51,680 nt of DNA from Brachionus plicatilis (taxonomy: Eukaryota; Rotifera; Eurotatoria; Ploima; Brachionidae), in NCBI GenBank assembly GCA_010279815.1, contig QEOQ01000355.1:965640-1017319 (forward strand), written 5' to 3'. The notes under the pieces were generated by a model. The model was not told the DNA's origin, did not search any database, and saw nothing but the letters and a program-made list of their open reading frames with translations. Below, in pieces: positions 11,046 to 24,600 of the stretch (within the stretch, counting starts at the first letter, position 1; the number at the start of each line of letters is the position of its first letter). The position numbers and the translations under genes are program-made.

Positions 11046-12640
11046 GTCTAATGACCTAATAGAAAAATTTTTCTCTTAATTTGGCTGATTACAAAAAATT
11101 TATTTCATTTTTGCACTTGCGCCCGCTCAGCTACAAGTCTCGTAGCATAGGCTACATTATGTGCAGTCAAATAGCTCCTATTTGCATTTGATCTCAAGGA
11201 GAATGCTCGTTCACTGCTATCAAAGACCACTTGTCAGCTTTGTTTTTCTTTTCTCATTAAAAATATTAAATTTCTTTTTTTTTGTTTTCATAGAATTTTT
11301 AGATTTTATTTCCACATCATAAATATTTCGCTACTAATCTTTCTGAGAAGCAAAAAAGTCATGCGCAAGATTAAGTTTTTTTTTGAATTTTTTTTCTTTT
11401 TTTTTGTTGTGGTTTTATTGTCAACGATACGTGAAAATCAAGGGCCTTTAGAAAGAATGAGATAAGCGCATAAGCCAAAATGACACAGAGCCGTCATTTT
11501 GGTGGCCATTTGAATGAATTGAGACCTCTTCAGATCAGTTAGTTTATCTTTGCTGCTCTATAGAAAGTAGGCAAACTTTAGCTTACAGACAACAGTGATA
11601 AGAAAATGGAATAAATTAATTCTGACTGAAGTTCGATAGTTCAATGGAGGAAAAAATCAATTTTTCTGCTCGATATCGATCGAGTTGTGGTTAAGAATTT
11701 ATAATTTTTTTTTCTATCAAGTTAGCCTGTGAATGTATTTAATTTATTCAAATCAATAAATCAAATCGTTCAACCATGATTAAAACGCTAGCAACACGCA
11801 GTTAATAAGATAATATTTTGTCAAGTATTGAGTGCCCAACAAAATGAGCTATTCTTCTTTTTGTTCTGTCTGTTTGCCAAATTGGTTGCTAGTTTTTGCT
11901 ACAGATTTGTTTAATCAACTTGCATTAAACAAATCGAACCAAGTTAATCTCCCTCGGTTTTGTTCAGCAAATATTTGATTTTGAATTAATATGAAATTTT
12001 TTAAATTTTAGATTTTTTTATTCAAATTTAGGCAATTTTTGTGTGGCTTTTTTTTTTAGAGAATAATTTTTTTTTCAATTTTTAACAATATTCTGAGTAA
12101 TGAGAGAAAAGCCGGTTGAATTAAAAGCTAATGTGCTAGAGCTCGTTTGACTCGCGATAGCAAAAGATGATTTTTTTTTTATAATTTTTTATTTAGATTT
12201 ATACATTGAAAGTGTGGCATTTTTTGGAAATTTTTTGTTTTCATAATGGCTTAATGGAGTCTTTAAAATGTGCAAATCTCAAAATTAAATTTTAAGTGTG
12301 CATTTAGGCTTTTTTAATTTTGGCTTTGGATTTAAAATTTAAAAAAAAAATAAAATCAAAATATTAGCTTTTATTTTTCAACTAATCCTCAATGGAGAAA
12401 ATTCTAAACGCTTTAGGTCGGCTACACTTTGTTATTCAACAAAACGGAACCTCGGATCAAGATTTTCGTAATCTCTAAATCAAATGCTACTTAGGTTTTA
12501 TCAATTTTTCAAAAATGGGAAATTGACGATTAGCAAGAGATTTGATGCATAATTAGACCTGGGGCCTAGTTAAACAAAAATATAGTTGATACCATAATAT
12601 GATATTTTGATCAAGATTTGCTGTTCAAAATGTTTTTTTT
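11046..12640. other. A+T-rich intergenic stretch
   Basis: No gene, RNA or domain was recognised. Short islands of higher G+C occur at about 11110-11240 and 11430-11560. They hold no open frame of note and could be regulatory DNA upstream of the formin gene, or old repeat debris. Confidence 0.35.
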
Positions 12641-14300
12641 ATTTAAAAAATTAGAAAATTCCTAGAAATTAATCAATTTATACGATCACTAATTTTTTTT
12701 TTGAAGTGAGCCTAAGTCAGAATTTTTTGATGAATAAATGGCGAAGTTTTTTTTAAAGAAATTTTGTGGTGTTCTTAGTTTTTATGTTATTTGAGCTAAA
12801 TAAAAAATTCCACAAAATTTCCTGTTTTTTGTTAATTAAGTGAATTTTTTTTAAATACAAAATGGATTTAGAAAGCATTTTGAAAAAAAAAGACGAATTA
12901 GGTTTATTTTTTTAAATACTATAAAGAAAGTAATTGTTCAAGATTTAAAATTAAATTTCGAGATGGTTTTTGGATATTTATTTCAGAAAAATTTTTTTTG
13001 ATAAAATTTTTAGAAAAATTAATTAATTTTAACAATCAGTGATTATTTTTGAAATTAGTCTAAGTTTAAAGAAAATTTGTGGTGTTTTTAGTTTTATGTT
13101 CTAAAATTAAAAAAAAAAACGAATTCAAAAGATGAGCTCAAAAGAATTAGAAAATTAAAAAATAGAAACGCAATTTTATGTTATTAAAGCTAAATAAAAA
13201 ATTCCACAAAATTACCTGTTTTTTGTTAATTAAGTTGATGTTTTTTTTTAAATACAAAATGGATTTAGAAAGCATTTTGAAAAAAATGACGAATTAATTT
13301 TTTTTTTTTTTAAACTTTATAGAAAAAAGTTTTTTGAGATTATAAATTAAAAAAAATGTTTTCTAGTTGATTTTTCAAAATTTATTTATAAAAAATTTTT
13401 TTTGACAAAATCTTTGGAAAAATTAATTAATTATAACAATCAGTGATTTTTTTGAAATTAGTCTAAGTCTAAGCAAAGCTAAACTTTTTTAATGAATAAA
13501 TGGCGAATTTTTTTAAGAAAATTTGTGGCGTTCTTTATTTTGACTTAAGTTCTAAAAAGATGAGCTCAAAGGAATCAGAAAATCAAAAATAGAAACTCAA
13601 TTTTATTAAGAGATCATTATTTTATAATTTATATTGTTAAAACTAAATAAAATTTTTTTTTGTATATCAAGTTGTTATTTTTTTACAAAATACAAAATGG
13701 ATTTAAAAAGCATTTTGAAAAAAATGACTAATCAAGTTTATTTTTTTAAATACTAAAAAGAAAGAAATTTTTTAAGATTATAAATTAAAAAAAATATTTT
13801 CTAGATGATTTTCCAATATTTATTTAAAAAAATTTTTTTTTCTAAAATTAATTCATTTTTACAATCAGTGCTTTTTTAAAAATGAATGCTGATTTTTTTT
13901 CATTAAATATATGGTGTTTTTTATTTTGTTTACAGAAATAAAAATTAAAAGATTTCTATTAAAAAGATGAGCTCAAAAGTGTCATAAAGCATATCAAGAA
14001 AATCTGAACTCAGTTTTGAACCAATTTTTTATAATTTAGGTTTTTAAGAATTTCACAAAATAATTTAATAAAGAACCTGTGTTTTTTTTTTTAAATAAGT
14101 TGACTAGAAATTTCGAAATTATTTTTTTTAAATACAAAATGGTTGCCCAAAAATCAAATATAAATTAAGCTTATTTATTACAAAACTGAATAGATAGTAG
14201 TTGTTCAATATCATAAATTAAAACAAAATTTTTTGAGATATTTCAAAGAAATTAATCAATTTATGCAATCACTGATTTTTTTTCAAATTACTCTAAGTCA
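12640..14300 (+). repeat. Decayed tandem array, unit about 400 bp
   Basis: The same ordered words recur. CAATCAGTGATT-like strings sit at about 12684, 13033, 13436, 13861 and 14266. The word TACAAAATGGATTTA (AAGCATTTTGAAAAA follows) sits at about 12857, 13253, 13690 and 14135. ATTCCACAAAATT with CCTGTTTTTTGTTAATTAAG, and GAATAAATGGCGA, recur in between. Spacing of 350-425 bp with divergence and indels shows an old satellite-like array of four to five units. No protein is encoded. Confidence 0.75.
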
Positions 14301-15900
14301 TAAGCAAAATCGGGTTTTCTCAGTAAAATGAACAAAATTCGCTAAAGCATTTGATAATAAATTATTTTTAGTATTTTATTTTTGTTCAAGACTAATTTAA
14401 ATTAAGATTCGAATATCTTTTATTCAAGAGTGGCAACAACCGGTTAACAAAACAGATTAAGAGCGCACAATAGTCACTCGACAAAAAAAAAATTAGAAAA
14501 CTAAATTTTTTTTACTCAAATATTTGCTCAAAAATTCGATCAAATGAATTTGCTCATTGGCAATTCATGGGGCTTTTTAAATTGCTAATTCAAAATTTAA
14601 AATACTTTCCAAATGTCAGTTTATTTTAAATTTAATTAACTATCATATGATCATGCTAAACTCTATCTCTTTTTTTTATGAGATAAAATTGAGCGTAAAT
14701 TTCATAACTTGTTCTAGTGATATTTATTACTTGTGTCACTCTTCCGTATCGGTTTCAAGCCGAATTGGGTCAACTAAATAACAATTTATGGCTTTAGATA
14801 AAACGGACACCATTTATTATTTAACCATATATTTTTTGTTCTTCTCTAACGCAAGAATTATGCTAAATTAAAATCATTTAATTTAATTTAAAATTTAATT
14901 TCAACAATTTCAGCAAAAATCGATTCTGGAATAATTTAGAATCCACTTAAAAGTTTTTTTTTTTTTTGTTTTTTTTTCTCATATTTCTTATTATGAAAAT
15001 TCGCAATTTGTATAGAAAATTAATTAAAATTTTTGACAAAATTTAAAAATTTTTTTTTGGTTTTTTTTTCTCAAATTTTTGGTAAAAAATTAAAAGTGCA
15101 AAAAAATATGATAAAATATAATTTCTTAAATTTTTGCATAAAAATCATTTTGTCTCGTTATTTTTTAAGTGATTAATCAATTCTAAGACAAATTTACCTT
15201 AAGCCAGTTTTTTGTTGTTGTTTCTAAAGTCAACTGGCTTTAATTTTTTTGATTTAAATCAAATGAATAATTTTGTTCAAATATTTGCCTATGCAACCAA
15301 CATGAATAAGCTTATATCATAGTTGATAAGATGCCGATTGTGACATTTTGAGGTGACCCAAAAATGCTAAGAAACTCAAACAAAACTGGGTATTTAAAAC
15401 AAGTAAGAGATAAAGATGTAATGATGAAGAAAAATTTCTTTTTTTAAGATAAATAAAACAACTTGAATGTTATTTACTCGGCTAGACATTTTACAGTGTC
15501 AAGTTTGACCAGAAATGGCTCGAATGGCCATAATGGGACTCGAGAGAGCAACGCCGATAATGGGCTAATAATAAGCTTTTTCTAAAGACGCATAAAATTG
15601 AATATGTTGTTCGAGTTTCTTTAAGGATTGATCTTGATTACCTTAGCATAATATTTTTTTTTCTTTGATTTCAGGTATAATCCACTTTTACCTTTTTTAT
15701 TTAAATCTCAGTAGTTAACTTTTTTTTTTCTCTTTTTTTTTTCTAAGCTAATTCAAGAACTTTTTGTGTTAAGCTAAAAAAAAATTTGTATGAGTTCGGC
15801 TATTTATTTTAAGCGACTAGACGAATCACAGGTATTTTTAGAATTCAGTGTTCTGATACCGGATCTTAGTGCTTATCCGTAATTATTATTTAAAATCTCT
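14301..15900. other. A+T-rich intergenic stretch
   Basis: I see no coding region, RNA gene or clear repeat. Homopolymer T tracts are common (14955-14990, 15050-15070, 15715-15745). Confidence 0.35.
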
Positions 15901-16240
15901 AACATTTTGGGAAAGTATTTTTTTTATTGAATAAATGGCGACTTGTTTTTAGCATAAATTTTTTTAGAAAATTTCCTTTAAAAAGATAAAACAGTTTTCC
16001 AAAAATTATTTTTAAAGCTGAATAAAAAATTCCACAAAATTACCTGTTTTTTTTTTATTCAAACAAGTTAATCGAAAATTGTGAAATTCCTATTTTTTGG
16101 CACGCAAAATAAATTAAAAAAATTTTGACATTAAAATCAAAGATTTATTAAGTTGATTTTTTACAAATATTTAAAGATAGTGGCTGTTTAATATTAAACA
16201 TTTAAGAAATTTTTTTAAACATTTTCTTACTAGTTTTCTG
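15900..16240 (+). repeat. Detached copy of the 400-bp repeat
   Basis: The words GAATAAATGGCGA (about 15925), AATTCCACAAAATTACCTG (about 16030) and a T-rich leader into CAAGTTAATCGAAAATT recur in the order seen in the array at 12640-14300, about 1.6 kb away. This is a partial, diverged copy. Confidence 0.55.
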
Positions 16241-16341
16241 ATATTTAGATAAAAAGTAGTAGCATTTTTGGAAACAAAATTTGACAGATTTATTCTGATT
16301 TGAGACTTGAAAATAAATAAATAAATTTTTTGATTACATAT

Positions 16342-17048
16342 ACTTTTTCCGCGCGTACGGAAAAAGTGTTATTTTCAATGCGCGGAAAAAGTCTTAAATT
16401 TTTTTTATACAATTTTTTATTAAAAAAGATAGTTTAAGAAAATTTTTTATATCCAATTTAAAGTAAGAATAAAGAATAAAAAACAAAGACTATTTTTTTT
16501 TTTTTTACTTTCTTCACCCAAGTGGTGTTTTTTTTGAAATAAATAATAAATTATAGCATAAAATAAGAATTTCCATTTTCTTCCATAATTGTGTTATTAT
16601 GTTCACCTGAACTTATAAAAATGTTTGAAATAGACGGCAAATTATCGCTGTTATTTCCACTCGAATTTGAGCTATGATATGTTAAATCTTGAGGGAGTTG
16701 CTGCGTAATTCTTTTTGGTGGCATTATTGTATCCACACATCCAATTAATGGAATGTCTACCATTTTTTGGTTTATTGTTTCTATTGCGAGTAAATAAATA
16801 GTCATTTGCCAACAAGCTTTCTCCTTTATGCCACATTTGATCACTCGAGCCTTAATCGTCGGATGTTCCATGCTGACCATTATTCAAAATATATTCCAGC
16901 TTTATATTTTCTTTGTCCATTTCAATTTTCAATTTTGATTATATAATTCTTAGATTGAGTGAATGTATTGAATTATTAATTATTTTTAATTATAATTTTA
17001 AAATTCCATTCACGGAAATAGTATTTTTTTCAAATGGGCGGAAAAAGT
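16342..17048 (-). mobile_element. Small inverted-repeat element with decayed FLYWCH/MULE-like ORF
   Basis: The ends are short inverted repeats: ACTTTTTCCGC at 16342-16352 and GCGGAAAAAGT at 17038-17048. Extra GCGGAAAAAGT words lie near 16382. Inside, the complement has a 109-codon frame (16880-16551). An overlapping frame just upstream reads KGESLLANDYLFTRNRNNK and then INWMC. The pattern of Lys-Gly, Leu-Leu, Tyr-x-Phe and Trp-x-Cys resembles the FLYWCH-type zinc domain that precedes MULE transposases. A stop and frame changes show decay. FLYWCH/MULE assignment is tentative, and a short non-autonomous element of another family is possible. Confidence 0.4.
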
Positions 17049-18683
17049 AACTGCAACAATTTTTTTCCTTTAAATAATTCCTAGATCAAGAAATTTCGGC
17101 ATAAAATTATTTTTATTCTATTTTTGTTGAATTACTGTCCTTCTAAATAAAACTTAGATTTTCATGTTTTCATTTAAAATAAATTTTTTTCTAAAGTTTG
17201 CAAAGATTTTTTATGATGAATAAAAATAATTTTCCTTTGTCACTAATTATTCTTTTTTGGTACGAAATAGATCATTTTGCGTTGTTTTATTATTTACAAA
17301 ATATTTAGTGAATTTATTCGGTCTAAAAAATTATGATAAATTTTTTTTTAATTTATGATGATTGAGATTCAGTTGTAGTATTGGGACATGGCTTAATAAA
17401 TTGAAAGCTTAGATATTTTGATAAAAAATTTTACCCAAAAATTTTAAATGATTATTTTTGACAAAAATTTTTAAATGTTTAATCAAAAAATTATAGAAGA
17501 AATAAAATTTTTTTTTGGCCAAAAATATTACTAAATTTTTTGATGGCGTGGAGGTAAATATTTAGATCCGAAATTTTCAGGTTTAAAAACAGTGGTTCAG
17601 AGAATTAGAGAAAAATTATTACATAAAACATTTACTAAGAATACTAACATAATTTTAAAATTATTCCATCTTTAAAAAATGTTAGATTAAAATTTTTTTT
17701 AATTAGTCATCAAATTTTAGAGTGAAACACTTAATCAACAAAAAAAGCATTTTCAAAAAAAGGTAAACTCAATGTTCAAAAAATAAAAAATTGTGAAATC
17801 ACCTCTTTTCTTTTTGTTAAATTTCAATCGTAATATTTTCAAAGCAAATTAGCTTTTCAAAGCTTCCATTTAAGCAATTTTTGATAAGAAAGGTTATTTT
17901 AAGCACGATCTAATTAATGGCTGCTCAAACTTTTCTAATTAATACTATTTGTACTCATGGCAGTTAATTAAAATTAAACCATTCTAATAGTTATCTTTAA
18001 TTTTTGTTTTTTCATTGAAAACAAAAACAAATAATTAATTGCATAACGTAAACTAAAACAAAAACCAGGCAGCCATTAAATTTCAAAAATTGGCAACTCA
18101 AATCTTGAGTCAAGTTGAGCAATTTTTGTCAAATTGAAACAAAAAAAAAAATTAAAATTAAAATTCAAAATCATTTAGTTCAAAAGCTAGCAATATTTGC
18201 CAGACATAATTAAATCCAAGCATAAATAAATAAAATTCAATGCACACATAAATAAAATTTTTTTTTTTTTTAATTTATAATTTTAAAAGTTTGAATAGAA
18301 AAGACGGGTGCCGGGCACCCGTGTTTACTAATGCCAAATATTTAGAATACTTTAGACTATTTGTTTACAAGCAAAAATTTTAATTAAGATTTAATTTTAG
18401 AACTATCTATCTCTCCATCGATTTGTACATAGATGAGGATTTAAGAGCTTAGCAAACTCTTCGAAACAAGACCAGTCCTAATTTAATCTAATATTTGCTT
18501 AATTGCTCAGCTTAAATTCTATTTCTTCCTTTACTTGGAAAAGGTGTTTTTCCTGTCTAAACTAGTCTCCATTCTTTTTAGAACACAGATTGTCTATTTG
18601 CTCTGAGCGCCATATAAACCTATAATTTTGTGTTCACCATTTGTCTTTATTTTCCAAACTGCAAAAATTGATCTAATCAAAAG
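17049..18683. other. Upstream region or intron of the formin gene
   Basis: No exon was identified. The formin model starts at an apparent splice acceptor near 18684, so at least one earlier exon (5' UTR and start codon) should lie in or beyond this stretch. A perfect G+C-rich hairpin at 18304-18322 is the only marked feature. Confidence 0.4.
18304..18322. repeat. Perfect G+C-rich hairpin
   Basis: ACGGGTGCC, a single G, then GGCACCCGT form a perfect 9-bp inverted repeat with a one-base centre. It is an isolated G+C island in almost pure A+T DNA and lies about 360 bp before the first recognised formin exon. A similar but unrelated G+C hairpin lies at 34037-34061. Confidence 0.7.
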
Positions 18684-21600
18684 CATAGCGAGTGGTGTAG
18701 GCGCAAGCTCTACCAGTTCCAAGCCAACCAAGCACAACACAAGCTCGAACAGCTCTGGCTCGAGCCACAACACGAGCTTGAACAGCGATGCTATGATGAA
18801 CCAGCAGGTTTCCACCAATTACGCATTCAATGGCAATGGCACGACGAGCAGTGCCGGCAGTTCGAGCAGCTACGAGGCCAACGACAACGCCAGCCACGGC
18901 CTCTACAACCCTCAGATGCAGGGCCTCAACTCCAAGATGTCCAACTTGAGCATGGCCAGCATCAACAGCGCCAATACCAACTTTATGATGAGCATTTTGC
19001 TCAACAATGTCGAGGACTCCGCTTTCAGCGATCTTGGCAAGGACGAGCTCAACCTTTTGATGAATGAAGCTATTGTAATAAATAAAATTTTTCAAAAATT
19101 TAATTTTTTTTTATTTAATATTTTATTTAAAATTTTGTTTAAAATTTTGTTCAAATTTTTTGTCTCCAGAGTCACATGGATCTGCCACCGGACAAGCTCA
19201 AGATTGTGAAAATGCTGCCCGATGAGAAAAAAATCCAAGTGCTGCGCAGTCTGAGATTCGTGAACGAAAAGCAGCCGCCGGATTACTACATCCAAGCGTT
19301 AAAGACCTACATAGATGTGATCAACAACCAGAAGTCGCACCGCCGGTCCAAAGCGCCTCTTTTGGAGACGTCAACCGAGCTGATCAAAAACCTGGAAGTC
19401 TCGCTGAGGACAAATCGGATAGATTGGGTGCACAAATTTCTGGATCCCCCACTGAATGGTCTCGATGTTCTAATTGAATACCTGCAGTCAACTCTTAATT
19501 TTATGAGAGAGTGCGAGCGATTTAACTTGGACACGCTGACTGAGAACATGTCCGGCACCAGCACATTGAGCTCGAATATTCTTAGTTCGTACTCGAGCTC
19601 GGCATTCGCCAACAATAGAGTGAACACGAACGGCAGTCGTTCCATTCTGAATGGCATTGTGAATGGCAACACTAGTTCCATGTCCACGCTGACCCGGGCG
19701 CCCAATTCGCTCAGTTCGATCGCTTCCATTGAGCGACGACACTCAAGGCTTCAGAAAGACACCAGAAAGAGAATGAACAGGGTTAAAATTGGCGAAGCTG
19801 CCGATGATATACATGAGTGTGTTAGATGTCTCCGGGCCATTATGAATCATCAGGTAAATGCTTTTTTTTGTCAATTATTGAGATGAATTGAATTTGAGAA
19901 TTTTTTTGATTTTTTTTTTCGGCTTGGGTTGGACGGTATAAAATTTTTGAAAATTAAATTTTAATTGATTAGTTGAAAAAGTCAATTTTTTTAAAGGAAA
20001 AAAATAATTTTTTTGAATTTTTTTTTGGTTTGGTTTGGACTGTATAAAATTTTTGAAAATTAAATTTTAATTGATTAGTTGAAAAAGTAAATTTTTTGAA
20101 AGGAAAAAAATAATTTTTTTATATTTTTTTTGCTGGCCTGGTTTGGACGGTATAAAATTTTTGAAAATTAAATTTTAATTGATTAGTTGAAAAAGTCAAT
20201 TTTTTGAAAAACAAAAATAATTTTTTTGATTATTTTTTTTGGCATGGTTTAGGCTGTGTAAATTTAAATTTTAGACTAAATTTAAAATTTGTGAAAATTG
20301 AATTGTGTAAAATTGTTCAGTTGAATGTTTAGTCAATTCTAGGAATTAAAAAAATTTATTTTATTTAATGATTTAAAGTCAAGTTTTTTCATTCAAAATT
20401 AAATTAAAATAAATTTAAATAAAAATTTATTTAAGACTAAATTTTGAAGTTAAATAAATCTTTTTAAATCAAAAACATTTATTTGTTGATACAATTAATT
20501 TACAATAGATAGCATGGTTCCAAATAATTAAAATAATTATTTTAATACTAAATAAATCAATATTATTACCAAGTTCTTTTTTTTAATATTCCTTAACCGG
20601 CAGTACCAAGTTTCATCGAAAACTTTTTTATCGCAAAGAGACAATATTTTGGCCGAAATAGTTTTTAAAATTTTTTCTATCGAATATTTTTCACAGAAAA
20701 ATCAACTCAGAAATTGAGTTCATAGGAAAAATACGCAGACTAAAAAAATAAAAAATTGAAAAAGTAAATTTAATTAAAATAAGATAAAATATAATATAAA
20801 AGAAAATTAAATAGTCAAATTGAAAAAGCAATGACAGGACTTTCTTAGTTTCTGATTCATCTCTAGTTTTATTATTTTTTATTTTAAATATCTGTGACAA
20901 GCTCTTTCAGATTTAAAGAAAAATTATTAAAATTTTTTATTTTAGTTAAGTTAATATTAGTAAATATTCTACCGACTTTTATCTCTTTAACATGAAAACA
21001 TTTTAATTAAATTATTTTCAATATATAATTCAATTAGTCTAGATATTTTTTTGAGAGAATGGAATGAATTTTAAATAAGAATTTTAATTAATTTGTATTT
21101 ATTTGATACTTTTTTAACTAACGGTTTTAATAAAATCTTGCTATATTTTTTTACTCAAAAAAAAAAAACTAGAATTAACGTAATTTTCGCTCAAAAAAGT
21201 AAAAAGAATATTTTTATTTTTATCAAAAAATAAAAAAATAAAATTTCCTAAAAATTGGATTGAATACAATCATGATATAAGATAAAAATTTTGAAAAGAT
21301 TTTTTTAATTTTTATTTCAAAATATTTAAAAAAAAATATTTTTTTCAATCAACTAAATTAAAGAATTTGATGTCAATTATTAAATTTTTTGTCGTTTTTT
21401 TTAAACTAAAAACAATATGATACAAGTTGGCCAAAAAATTAAAATGATAATACAAAAATCCTGATTAATTTAGGAATAAATTTTTGACAAATATGACTCT
21501 AAAATTTCAAAGCTTTAAAAAATTCGATTTCAAAGGAAAAAAAGGATCATAAATTATTTAAAACAATTCAAAAGCTGAAGCGAAAGCTTTCTAGTCTAGA

Positions 21601-24600
21601 ATATAATTTATTTCGCAAAATGTAAAGTAGTCTATAGATTATAGACAAGTTAAATTATTAATTTAGGGCTAAGTCTAACCAATTCCTGTCATTTATCTTT
21701 TGTTATTAACTCCAAAAACAAAATGACGGTGAATATGTTTGCCATAATCTAATAAAACAAATTAATTTTTGTTCTATCTAAATTTCCTGAAACACTTTGG
21801 ATTATAAAAAAACAATTAGGGTGGCTATGGTTTATTTATTCAAAAACAATTGTTTGAATAAGATCTTTGTCTAATTGTTTTTTTTGTAAACAAATCAAAG
21901 GCTTTAGTCTAATTTTGACTGACTTTTTAGAATTGTAAAAATTATTGCAATCGCATAAAAGATAGCTTTCCAATATTTTGAGTTGATCGAATCTTTAAAA
22001 TAATCTATTCTTTAGAAGTAATAAAAAATTTGATCAGAAAGGCTAAAATTTTTTAAACCAAAAATTTCCCAAAAAGGGCTCAGAATATTTTAATTAAATA
22101 TCAATAAACTAATGTTTGTTTTACTTGATGATTGAGTTTGTTAAGAATACACTCGAACCAAAAAATGAAAAATAATTTGATTTTTATCTTATCACTCAAG
22201 GGATCAATGCGACAAAATCTTTATCCTAAAATTAGAGTACAATTTTTCTATGATTTATGGTTTCTCTTTAATTTTGTGTTGTAAAAAATTCGAAGAAAGA
22301 TGGCATAACATTTGTGTTTTAATAAAAACTTTTATTGTTGCTATCATAATATATTTTTAAAAAAATAAAGGGGTTCAAGACGTAACATTGGGCTAGGGAA
22401 TTGGTTTCAGCAAAATGAATGAGCGTAATTTCTCAAATGAGTGTACGTTCAATTCATAGATTTTTTTTTCTTAGAATAATTATTTTTTTCATGGAACTTT
22501 TTTAAAGGGATTAAATAAAAAAATAATTCAAAAAAATTAATCACATTTTTTCATAAAAATAATCTCTCTTATTTTTCGTTGACAAAAAATTGTAAAAATA
22601 TTTAAAATTTTTCTCTAACACAAAAAAAAAGAAAATTTTAATTGAAATTATTTCATAAGTTAAAAATAATTAAATACATTTAAAAGTTGTTCGTAAAAAA
22701 AATTTTAATTAATTCTTTTTAAATGTTTCTATTAAAGTTTTTAGCATTATTTCTATGAATTAAATTATTTTATGAGAATATTACTATTAAAAATTTTTTC
22801 AATAAGTTTTGTTTAATTTTATTAATTCTCTATAAATTATTTTTCTGATGAATCAATAGATCATCGCTCAAAGGTTGTTGATTTAAAAAGTGTGTTTGAT
22901 AGCATGACGAATAAAAAATTAAAAAAAATTTTTTTCACTGATTTATTAAAAAAAATAAATTAAAAAAAATAATTATTTAAGTACGGTTTTCATATGATAA
23001 TTGGACACAAAGAAGCCATTAACTCTATAGCGCTGAGCCTAAAGCACAAAGAGTACCGAACAAAATCGCTGGTATTGGAGCTATTGGCCGCAGTTTGCCT
23101 GGTGGACGGCGGGCACAGCATAGTCCTTAGGGCGTTTGACAACTTCAAAGACGTCTACAAGGAAATGTACAGATTCGAGACGCTGATGAACTATTTTAGA
23201 CGTGACTCGAACGATGCCGACTTTAACATCGACTTTATGGTAGCTTGTATGCAATTTATAAACATCATTGTCCACTCGACCCAAAACATGAACTTCCGGG
23301 TCCATCTCCAGTACGAGTTCACTCAGCTGGGTCTCGATGACTACTTGGAAAACAAGCTAAGATACAACGAAAGTGACCGATTACAGGTACAGATCCAAGC
23401 CTATTTGGACAATCAGTTTGACGTGCAGCAATTGCTGGAGGACGCCGAAGCCAAGGCCGAGACGCTGGTAGAAATCGAAAAGCTCAAAGACGAGCTGTCC
23501 ATCGAAAAAGAAAAGTACAACAAGTCCCAGGACGATGCGCTGAACAAAATCAGCGAGTTACAGAACGAATTGTCAATGACCAAGCAACAACTGGACTTGA
23601 TTACCAAAGAAAAAGAGGACATGAACATCACCATAAGCACCCTGAAGCGAAACCAGCTGGCCCAACTGCAAAAACAACACCAGGAGTTTGTGAACAGTTG
23701 CAGCAAAACATTCGATTCCAGCATTGACACATCTTCAGGCTTGCTGTTTCCTGCGGCACCACCGCCGCCACCTCCTCCACCTCCATTGATGCTGTCCACA
23801 CCGGGCGCGCCACCACCACCGCCTCCACCTCCTCCTCCGCCTCTTTTCGGCTCCCACAAGAGCCCCATACCACCAGCACCTGGCATGGCTGAACCACCTA
23901 TTCCAAGTAACACTATTAAAATTATTTGTTCAGAAAAAAAATTTTTTTTATCTTTTTTTTTCCTTTTTTTTCCTTTTTTTTCCAGCGATGACTATCAAGC
24001 GAAAAATTGAGACCAAGTACCGCTTGCCAAATCTGAACTGGATTGCTCTGAAGCCTCAGCAGGTCAAAGGAACCATTTTTTGCGAGTTAGATGACGAAAA
24101 GCTGCTGAAAGTAATCGACTTTGAGACATTTGAGGAATTGTTCAAGACTGGTCCATCGGTCAATTCGTCTTTGTCCAAGACTAAAGTTGAATCGCCCAAT
24201 GCTGTCAAAAAATTGATCAAAAAAAATGAGAACTTGACTCTTTTGGAAGCGCAGCGGCAACGAAATTTGGCAATATCGAGGAGAAAAATTGAGATGGGAA
24301 TTTCCCAAATTACCAAAGCAATTAACAAGTATTTCTAGAAAATAATAATTTTGTTTTAGTTCTCTAGTCAAGTTTTGTTTAAGCCTCGATTTGAATAGTT
24401 TGCCAATCGACCAAGTCGAAATACTTCAGCATTTTATCCCCACTGATATTGAGGTAAATTTACCCCTTTTTTTTTCTTTAGAAAATATTGGAGATTTTTA
24501 TTGACAAATCAATAATTTGATAAAATCTGAAATTTTTTTGTAATAAAAGAAACTGGACTAAAAAATCTAATCTGGTAAAAACCGAGATTGGACACCAAAA

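Noticed and set aside
18673..19095. 140-codon minus-strand open frame
   Set aside because: It lies opposite the Ser/Asn-rich formin exon, whose frame has splice sites and continuity with later exons.
23413..23913. Glycine-rich open frame on the minus strand
   Set aside because: It is the antisense of the polyproline FH1 region and coiled coil of the formin; Pro codons read as Gly on the other strand.
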